This document shows, piece by piece, positions 17,393 through 23,057 of a stretch of 64,000 nt of DNA. The notes beneath the pieces are model-generated. The model searched no databases, was not told where the DNA came from, and saw only the letters and a list, made by a program, of their open reading frames with translations. Source of the stretch: Pullichristensenella excrementipullorum (lineage in GTDB: Bacteria > Bacillota > Clostridia > Christensenellales > Aristaeellaceae); NCBI GenBank assembly GCA_018713365.1, contig DVOU01000026.1, positions 8,231 through 72,230 of the forward strand, read 5' to 3'. The position numbers and the translations under genes were made by a program. The stretch's first letter is position 1, and every line of letters begins with the position of its first letter.

Positions 17393-18232
17393 ATGAAAAG
17401 AGGTTGGGGGATCGCCCTGTTCTGCATCTGCTTTTGCGCGCTTTTGCTCGTCTGCGCCCTCTGGCGCGGGCTGACGCTGCGCTTTTATCGCCTGGAGACG
17501 GACAAACTCACCGAAGACGCGCGCTTGCGCATCGCCCTGCTCACCGACCTGCACAGCGCCGTCTACGGCGAAGGCCACCGCGAGCTTCTCGACCTCGTGC
17601 TGGATCAGCGCCCGGACGCCATCCTTCTGGGTGGCGACATCGTTGACGACGTGGCGCCGCTGGAAAACGCCCTGTCCTTCTTCGAGGCCCTTTCCCGCAC
17701 CGGCATCCCCGCCTACTACGTCTCCGGCAACCACGACCGCTGGCGGCCGGACTTTGAAGATGTTCTGGAGAAGATTGAAGGTTACGGCGTAACCATACTG
17801 GAGGACGGCGTGCTGCCGCTGAACACCCCGTGGGGGCAGGTGAACCTCTGCGGCCTGCGCGAATACCGCACGGCGGAGGAATGCGCTTCCGCCCTCGCCG
17901 CCGCCTTTGAAAGCCTCTCCCCGGATGCTTACAACATCCTCCTCGCCCATCGCCCGGACTACATCGACCTCTACCGCCAGTATCCCTTCGACCTCGTGCT
18001 GTCCGGCCACACCCACGGCGGGCAGGTGCGCATCCCCCTGCTGGTCAACGGCCTCTTCGCCCCCGATCAGGGCTGGTTTCCCCAGTACGCCGGCGGGCTT
18101 TACGAGGTGGGGGAGACCTCCCTCGTCGTCAGCCGCGGCCTTTCCTACTACCCGCGCCTGCCGCGCGTGTTCGATCCGCCCGAGGTGGTGGTCATAGATG
18201 TCGAAGGAACGCGCAAAGCCGCGCAATCTTAA
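17393..18232 (+). CDS. Membrane-anchored metallophosphoesterase (YkuE/YaeI-like)
   Basis: The 279-residue calcineurin-like phosphoesterase has an N-terminal membrane helix (about residues 5-23). Metal-site motifs are LTDLHSA, GGDIVDD, SGNHDRW, LLAHRPDY and SGHTHGGQVRIP. This fits the YkuE/YaeI group, whose proposed substrates include lipid-linked phosphates such as UDP-diacylglucosamine. ATG 17393 follows GGGAGGAG at 5 nt. It stands alone, 82 nt from the divergent collagen-like gene. Confidence 0.92.
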   Translation: MKRGWGIALFCICFCALLLVCALWRGLTLRFYRLETDKLTEDARLRIALLTDLHSAVYGEGHRELLDLVLDQRPDAILLGGDIVDDVAPLENALSFFEALSRTGIPAYYVSGNHDRWRPDFEDVLEKIEGYGVTILEDGVLPLNTPWGQVNLCGLREYRTAEECASALAAAFESLSPDAYNILLAHRPDYIDLYRQYPFDLVLSGHTHGGQVRIPLLVNGLFAPDQGWFPQYAGGLYEVGETSLVVSRGLSYYPRLPRVFDPPEVVVIDVEGTRKAAQS

Positions 18233-18243
18233 CCGCATCGCGT

Positions 18244-18272
18244 TTGACAAGGCGCGCAAACTGTGATAGATT
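18244..18272 (+). promoter_or_regulatory. Sigma-A promoter for the PPi-type phosphofructokinase
   Basis: TTGACA and TAGATT are 17 bp apart, 50 nt before the start codon. Confidence 0.6.
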
Positions 18273-18322
18273 TTGTATGTATGGGTATATCCCACCAACA
18301 TGTTTGGAAAGGAAGGATCCTT

Positions 18323-19570
18323 ATGTCTCAGCTCAAGGGTGCCTGCATCATCGGCCAGTCCGGCGGCCCGACCTCCGTCATCAACGCCAGCGCTTACGGC
18401 GCAATCAAGACCGCGCTGGAGAGCGACTGCATCACCAAGGTGCTGGGCGCGCGCCACGGCATCAAGGGCGTGCTGGAAGACGACCTCATCGACATGGGCC
18501 AGGAAGACCCCCAGGAACTGGAAATGATGAAATACACGCCCTCCTCGGCGCTGGGCTCCTGCCGCTACAAGCTCAAGGACCCCGATGAGGACGATACCGA
18601 CTACAAGCGCATCCTCGAGATCTTCAAGAAGTACAACGTCCGCTATTTCTTCTACAATGGCGGCAACGACTCCATGGATACCTGCAACAAGATCTCCAAG
18701 TTCATGCTGAAGAACGGCTATGAGTGCCGCGTGATGGGCATCCCCAAGACCATCGACAACGACCTGGCCGGCACCGACCACTGCCCGGGCTTTGCCTCCG
18801 CCGCCAAGTACATCGCCACCTCCATTATGGAAGTGTACTGCGACGCGCACGTCTACGATACCGGCATGATCACCATCATCGAGTGCATGGGCCGTCACGC
18901 GGGCTGGCTGACCGCCGCCGCCGCGCTGGCTGGCGTCAAGGGCTGCGGCCCGGACCTCATCTACCTCCCCGAGGTGGATTTCGACCTTGATGAGTTCACC
19001 AAAAAGGTCAAGGCCATCTACGAGCAGAACAAGAACTGCATCGTCGCCGTCTCCGAGGGCATCCACGACAAGGACGGCACCTTCATCGCCGAGTACGCCA
19101 ACAAGAACATGGCCAAGGACTCCTTCGGCCACGCGCAGCTGGGCGGTCTGGCGGCCTTCCTCGCCAACCACGTCAAGCAGGCCACCGGCGCCAAGGTGCG
19201 CGGCATCGAGCTTTCCCTGCTGCAGCGCTGCGCGGCGCACTGCGCCTCCCAGACCGACATCGACGAGTCCTTCATGTCCGGCAAGGCCGCCGTGGAGAAC
19301 GCCGTCAATGGCGTCACCGACAAGATGGTCGGCTTCGAGCGCGAGATGGTGGACGGCAAGTACACCTGCAAGATCAAGCTCTTCGACCTGAGCATCGTCG
19401 CCAACACCGAGAAGAAGGTGCCGCGCCAGTGGATCAACAACGAGGGCGACGGCATCACCGAAGGCTTCATCGACTACGCTCTGCCCCTCATTCAGGGCCA
19501 GACCAGGATGACCGTCGAAGACGGTCTGCCCCGCTTCGTACACCTGAAGAAGGTCAAGGCCGAGGCGTAA
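18323..19570 (+). CDS. 6-phosphofructokinase, probably pyrophosphate-dependent
   Basis: The 415-residue protein catalyses phosphorylation of fructose 6-phosphate. Motifs: IIGQSGGPTSVINAS at the N-terminus, NGGNDSMDT at the phosphoryl-donor site, GIPKTIDNDLAGTDH, and ECMGRHAGWL. In the PFK family, Asp at the position of E. coli Gly104 (here GGND) with Lys at position 124 (PKTIDND) marks PPi use, while Gly at 104 allows ATP. The residues here therefore predict a reversible PPi-dependent enzyme. ATG 18323 has GGAAGGA about 7 nt upstream. It is monocistronic, with its own promoter and terminator. Confidence 0.9.
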   Translation: MSQLKGACIIGQSGGPTSVINASAYGAIKTALESDCITKVLGARHGIKGVLEDDLIDMGQEDPQELEMMKYTPSSALGSCRYKLKDPDEDDTDYKRILEIFKKYNVRYFFYNGGNDSMDTCNKISKFMLKNGYECRVMGIPKTIDNDLAGTDHCPGFASAAKYIATSIMEVYCDAHVYDTGMITIIECMGRHAGWLTAAAALAGVKGCGPDLIYLPEVDFDLDEFTKKVKAIYEQNKNCIVAVSEGIHDKDGTFIAEYANKNMAKDSFGHAQLGGLAAFLANHVKQATGAKVRGIELSLLQRCAAHCASQTDIDESFMSGKAAVENAVNGVTDKMVGFEREMVDGKYTCKIKLFDLSIVANTEKKVPRQWINNEGDGITEGFIDYALPLIQGQTRMTVEDGLPRFVHLKKVKAEA

Positions 19571-19581
19571 GGCGCATTTCC

Positions 19582-19612
19582 AAAGGCTCCCGGAGATCCC
19601 GGGGGCCTTTTT
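19582..19612 (+). terminator. Intrinsic terminator after the PPi-type phosphofructokinase
   Basis: A 12-bp stem AAAGGCTCCCGG / CCGGGGGCCTTT ends in a T run. Confidence 0.85.
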
Positions 19613-19623
19613 GCGTGCGTGGC

Positions 19624-19652
19624 TTGACAACGCACTTTTTCCCCGTTACAAT
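19624..19652 (+). promoter_or_regulatory. Sigma-A promoter of the rubredoxin/rubrerythrin operon
   Basis: TTGACA and TACAAT are 17 bp apart. The leader to the first start codon is about 95 nt. Confidence 0.8.
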
Positions 19653-19750
19653 GGACATGTGACCCATGATCATCCCATCTCATACCCGCCCCACGAACGC
19701 AGGACAGCCGCATAGACCGACCGCCCCCCAAAAAAGAGAGGAGACCGAAC

Positions 19751-20401
19751 ATGAGATACGTCTGCTCCATCTGCGGCTATGTCTACGACGAGGCAAAGCA
19801 GGGCAAGCCCTTTGCCGCGCTGCCGGAAACGTGGACATGCCCCCTCTGCGGCGCGGCCAAGTCCGCCTTCGCCCCGGAAGCGGCGGCAAAGAGCGCCGCG
19901 CCCGCCCCGACCGTCGCCCCGCACGCGCCGGTGCATGGCGATATGCAAAAGCTCTCGCCCGGCGCGCTCTCCATCCTCTGCTCCAACCTCGCCCGCGGCT
20001 GCGAAAAGCAGTATAAGGAGGAAGAAGCCGCCCTCTTCCGCGAGATCGCCAATTGGTTTGCCGCCGCCGCGCCCGCCGCGCGGGAAACGGGCGTGGACGC
20101 CCTCGCCTCCCGCATCGGCGAAGACCTTGCCGCCTACCCCACCCTCAACGCCGCCGCCGTACAGGCGGGCGACCGCGGCACGCAGCGCATCTGCGTGTGG
20201 GGCGAAAAGGTGACCGCCATCCTCAAAACGCTTGTCGAGCGCTACCGCCGCGAGGGCGAGGCCATGCTGCGCGATACGGACATCTGGGTCTGCTCCGTCT
20301 GCGGCTTTGCCTACGTCGGCAAGGAACCGCCCCAGCTCTGCCCGGTCTGCAAAGTCCCGGCGTGGAAATTCGAGAAGATCGAAGGGAGGGCTTCCGCATG
20401 A
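19751..20401 (+). CDS. Rubredoxin-helical domain-rubredoxin protein
   Basis: The 216-residue protein has two iron-binding rubredoxin-like domains. One is at the N-terminus (Cys5, Cys8, Cys30, Cys33: CSICGYVYD and TCPLCG), one at the C-terminus (VCSVCGFAYVG and LCPVCKVPAWKF). Between them is an Ala-rich helical region (about residues 65-170: LSILCSNLARGCEKQYKEEEAALFREIANWF). The order suggests an electron-transfer partner for the rubrerythrin encoded downstream, in peroxide or oxygen reduction. The helical centre does not show the full diiron motif set. Its stop overlaps the next start (ATGA). The N-terminus starts with an AGAGAGG site. Confidence 0.85.
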   Translation: MRYVCSICGYVYDEAKQGKPFAALPETWTCPLCGAAKSAFAPEAAAKSAAPAPTVAPHAPVHGDMQKLSPGALSILCSNLARGCEKQYKEEEAALFREIANWFAAAAPAARETGVDALASRIGEDLAAYPTLNAAAVQAGDRGTQRICVWGEKVTAILKTLVERYRREGEAMLRDTDIWVCSVCGFAYVGKEPPQLCPVCKVPAWKFEKIEGRASA

Positions 20402-21573
20402 AGCGCGTGGCGGTGCGCAACCTGCGCCTGTGTACCAAGGATTGCCTCTGCCTCTACGTCTGCCCCACCGGAGCGACGGACACCGAGAACAGCGTCATCG
20501 ACACGGGCAAATGCCTGGGCTGCGGCGACTGCGCCGGGGCCTGCCCCAGCGGAGCCATCTCCATGGTGCCCGTGGACTATCCGCCCCAGCAGAAAAAGGC
20601 GGAAAGCGTCGTCGCCCTTGCCAACGCCCTCGCCGAACGCAGAGCGGAGGAAGAAAAGATCGCCCTGCAAACGGCGGAGACAGCCGCGGAGGACGGCCTT
20701 TACCGCCTCTGCAAGGCCGTGGCCAGGTCCGTGCGCCTCGTCGGCGAGGACATCCTCCGCGAAGCGGGCTACATGCTGCCCCAGAGCGGCAACGCCCACA
20801 ACCTGCTGGCCTCGTGGGCAGTCTCCCCGCCCGCCGAGGGCTTCCCGCTGGACGCGGTGTGGAAACTGATGGAAGTCGTCCCCTGCAATGATAAAAAGAA
20901 AAAAGGAGAGAAACCCATGAAGACCTACAAGTGCAAAGTCTGCGGCCACGTGTTCTCCGTTCCCGAGGGCGAAACGCCCGTCTGCCCCATCTGCAAGGCC
21001 ACCGGCGACAAACTGGAGCTGGTCGGGGAAGCCAAGGCCAACCGCTACGCCGGCACGCAGACGGAAAAGAACCTCGAAGCCGCCTTCGCCGGCGAATCGC
21101 AGGCGCGCAACAAGTACACCTACTTTGCCTCCGTGGCCAAAAAAGAGGGCTACGAGCAGATCGCCGCGCTCTTTGCCAAGACCGCCGAGAACGAGAAGGA
21201 ACACGCCAAGATGTGGTTCAAGGAACTCAATGGCATCGGCGACACGGCGCAGAACCTCCTCCACGCCGCCGAGGGCGAGAACTACGAGTGGACGGACATG
21301 TACGAGGGCTTTGCCAAAACCGCCGAGGAAGAGGGCTTCCCGGAACTCGCCGCCCGCTTCCGCCTCGTGGCCACCATCGAAAAGCACCACGAGGAGCGCT
21401 ACCGCGCCCTCCTGCGCAATGTGGAGACCGCCGAGGTGTTCAAAAAGAGCGAGGTCAAGGTCTGGGAATGCCGCAACTGCGGCCACATCGTCGTCGGCAC
21501 CGCCGCCCCGGAGATCTGCCCTACCTGCGCCCATCCGCAGAGCTACTTCGAGATCAACGCCGAGAACTACTGA
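20398..21573 (+). CDS. 4Fe-4S ferredoxin joined in frame to rubrerythrin
   Basis: One open frame of 391 codons. Residues 1-60 hold two cluster motifs: CTKDCLCLYVCPTGA (Cys12, 16, 18, 22) and CLGCGDCAGACPSGA (Cys39, 42, 45, 49). Residues 60-165 are helical. After a Lys-rich linker (NDKKKKGEKP) comes a complete rubrerythrin from Met174: rubredoxin-like CKVCGH, a ferritin-like diiron domain (GESQARNKY, ENEKEHAKMW, EKHHEERY), then CRNCGH rubredoxin. Rubrerythrin reduces peroxide. The linker DNA contains AAAAGGAGA 7 nt before Met174, so both a fusion and free rubrerythrin could be made. A TGA-TAA pair in the +2 frame sits at the junction, so a one-base slip would separate the genes. Confidence 0.75.
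   Translation: MKRVAVRNLRLCTKDCLCLYVCPTGATDTENSVIDTGKCLGCGDCAGACPSGAISMVPVDYPPQQKKAESVVALANALAERRAEEEKIALQTAETAAEDGLYRLCKAVARSVRLVGEDILREAGYMLPQSGNAHNLLASWAVSPPAEGFPLDAVWKLMEVVPCNDKKKKGEKPMKTYKCKVCGHVFSVPEGETPVCPICKATGDKLELVGEAKANRYAGTQTEKNLEAAFAGESQARNKYTYFASVAKKEGYEQIAALFAKTAENEKEHAKMWFKELNGIGDTAQNLLHAAEGENYEWTDMYEGFAKTAEEEGFPELAARFRLVATIEKHHEERYRALLRNVETAEVFKKSEVKVWECRNCGHIVVGTAAPEICPTCAHPQSYFEINAENY
20917..21573 (+). CDS. Rubrerythrin, internal start within the fused frame
   Basis: ATG 20917 has a strong ribosome site (AAAAGGAGAG) and begins MKTYKCKVCGH, a normal start for a rubrerythrin with an N-terminal rubredoxin-like domain. From here the 218-residue protein is complete: rubredoxin-like, ferritin-like diiron domain, C-terminal rubredoxin (ECRNCGH, CPTCAHPQSYF). 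This product is expected whether or not the upstream ferredoxin frame is really continuous. It is listed separately because the ribosome site argues for independent translation. Confidence 0.7.
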   Translation: MKTYKCKVCGHVFSVPEGETPVCPICKATGDKLELVGEAKANRYAGTQTEKNLEAAFAGESQARNKYTYFASVAKKEGYEQIAALFAKTAENEKEHAKMWFKELNGIGDTAQNLLHAAEGENYEWTDMYEGFAKTAEEEGFPELAARFRLVATIEKHHEERYRALLRNVETAEVFKKSEVKVWECRNCGHIVVGTAAPEICPTCAHPQSYFEINAENY

Positions 21574-21620
21574 GCTTACAAACAGACAACGCGGACGGTC
21601 AAGCGGCCGCCCGCGCTTTT

Positions 21621-22085
21621 TCACGCCCCATCCCTTCGCGCCCCCAGCGCGCGGTTTACCTCCCGCAGCCGCCTGCGGATGCCGAGATATTGCCCCAGCC
21701 AGACCAGCGCGTAGATGGCGAAGAAGATGCCGAAGTACAGCGCCGCCCCCGCCGCGTCGTGGCGCATCCAGCGGCAGGCCCAGGCGATGGGGAAGGTGGC
21801 GGCGGAACAGACGAGCAGGTGCAGCGCGGTCTGCTTCGTCAGGCTCCAGCCATCCCGCCGCCAGATGAGCGCCGCCCCTGCCCAGGCCGCGCCGTAGAGC
21901 ATGGAGAGCGCCGCTTGCAGCATCACGGCGTTGAGTTCGCCCCCGCAGTCGGCGATCAGCTCCGGCACGACGGGGTAAAAGCGCCCGTCGCCCGCGGTCA
22001 ATGAGATCAGAATGGTGATGATCGTACTCAGCGCCACGCCAAAGAGCGCCCCCGCGCCGCAGAGCAAAAACACTTTCTTCTTCAT
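21621..22085 (-). CDS. DUF3021 family membrane protein
   Basis: The 154-residue protein has four predicted membrane helices and a short basic C-terminal tail (LGIRRRLREVNRAL). DUF3021 proteins are typically encoded right after a LytTR DNA-binding regulator, as here, with a 4-nt overlap. In such pairs the membrane partner is thought to restrain or sense for the regulator. The stimulus is unknown. Confidence 0.85.
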   Translation of the reverse strand: MKKKVFLLCGAGALFGVALSTIITILISLTAGDGRFYPVVPELIADCGGELNAVMLQAALSMLYGAAWAGAALIWRRDGWSLTKQTALHLLVCSAATFPIAWACRWMRHDAAGAALYFGIFFAIYALVWLGQYLGIRRRLREVNRALGARRDGA

Positions 22086-22537
22086 TTCTTCTCCCCTCCG
22101 ATGCCCAGCCGTTTTTTCAACGCCGCCACATACCTGCGCGCCGCGTAGGTGATGCTGCCGTCGGCAAAGCGCACCACGATGGTGCCCGTCAGCCGCAGGT
22201 CAAAGGCGCGCACGCGGTCGAGGTTGATAAGCTCCGCGTTGGAGATGCGCGCGAACGCCCCGCCCTCCAGCCGCCGCTCCGCCTCGTACAGACGCATGCG
22301 CAGTTCAAACTCGCCCCGCTCCGTGACCGCGTAGACCTTGCCGCCCCCGGCGTAGACGCGCAGTATGTCCGCCGGGTCGAGCAATTCCGCCTCGCCGCCG
22401 CGAAAGCCGGTCAATTTCCGCTCCGGCCCGCGCCCAAGCAGCCGCAGCGCCGCCTCAACTTCCTCCGTCATCCGCGGCGCGGTAATGACGGCGCGCGCCT
22501 CCGCGCAGTTTGGGTCGATGCGCACTTCCACGTTCAT
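22082..22537 (-). CDS. LytTR-domain transcriptional regulator
   Basis: The 151-residue protein has an N-terminal part of about 45 residues (MNVEVRIDPNCAEARAVIT) and a LytTR DNA-binding domain (VYAVTERGEFELRMRLYEAERRL, FARISNAELINLDRV). It has no receiver domain, which is usual for LytTR/DUF3021 pairs. ATG 22537 is chosen because GAGGGGG lies 6 nt upstream; a longer start has no such site. A weak minus-strand promoter (TGGCGC, 17 bp, TATACT at 22590-22562) precedes it. The pair may autoregulate; no direct-repeat site was seen. Confidence 0.88.
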   Translation of the reverse strand: MNVEVRIDPNCAEARAVITAPRMTEEVEAALRLLGRGPERKLTGFRGGEAELLDPADILRVYAGGGKVYAVTERGEFELRMRLYEAERRLEGGAFARISNAELINLDRVRAFDLRLTGTIVVRFADGSITYAARRYVAALKKRLGIGGEKK

Positions 22538-22662
22538 GGCCGTCCCCCTCTCGTCGCCTCCAGTATACACCGCCCGCGCCGCGAGCGCCAGCCTTTTTCG
22601 ACAGGTGGTCGCTTTCGCCCTACAGTTGGCTCCTGAAAACTGTTAAATCTCACAAGAAGCGA

Positions 22663-22691
22663 TTGACAGATACCCCCAAAGGGTATATTAT
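22663..22691 (+). promoter_or_regulatory. Sigma-A promoter of csoR-copA
   Basis: TTGACA and TATTAT are separated by 17 bp. The spacer contains the first CsoR-type operator, so repressor binding would block RNA polymerase. Confidence 0.88.
22670..22686 (+). promoter_or_regulatory. CsoR-type operator 1
   Basis: ATACCC and GGGTAT flank a CCAAA centre, an inverted repeat of the CsoR consensus type, wholly between the -35 and -10. Confidence 0.8.
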
Positions 22692-22705
22692 AAACGTCGG
22701 GGAGA

Positions 22706-22722
22706 AATACCGGATGGGGGTA
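22706..22722 (+). promoter_or_regulatory. CsoR-type operator 2
   Basis: A second related site (ATACC, 7 nt, GGGTAT) lies 36 bp after the first, downstream of the -10 and 20 nt before the csoR start. Confidence 0.65.
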
Positions 22723-22742
22723 TATGAAAGGAGCGAGCGCCA

Positions 22743-23048
22743 ATGCAGGAACAGAAACCGGCCTGCTGCCGCTACAAGCACACGCCGCGCAGCGAAGAGG
22801 CGAAAAAGAAACTCATCAACCGCCTTAACCGCGTGATCGGGCAATTGGGCGGCATCAAGAAGATGGTGGAGGAAGACCGCTATTGCGGCGACATCCTCAT
22901 GCAGGTAGCGGCGGCGGAGAGCGCCCTGCAGGCGCTGGGCTACGTGATGCTTCAGGACCACATGGAGACCTGCGTGGTCGAGGAGATACAAAACGGCAAC
23001 ACCGCCATCGTCGATGAAGCCATAGAACTTGTGAAGAAGCTCAAATAG
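22743..23048 (+). CDS. csoR: Copper-sensing repressor CsoR
   Basis: The 101-residue all-helical repressor of the CsoR/RcnR family has the Cu(I) ligands Cys48, His73 and Cys77 with the same 25- and 4-residue spacing as known CsoR (RYCGDILMQ; DHMETCVVEE). The N-terminus adds a CC pair (PACCRYKH). When Cu(I) binds, CsoR leaves its operator and the efflux pump is made. It sits directly upstream of copA (9 nt) behind a promoter with matching operators, so autoregulation is expected. Confidence 0.95.
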   Translation: MQEQKPACCRYKHTPRSEEAKKKLINRLNRVIGQLGGIKKMVEEDRYCGDILMQVAAAESALQALGYVMLQDHMETCVVEEIQNGNTAIVDEAIELVKKLK

Positions 23049-23057
23049 GAGGCAACC

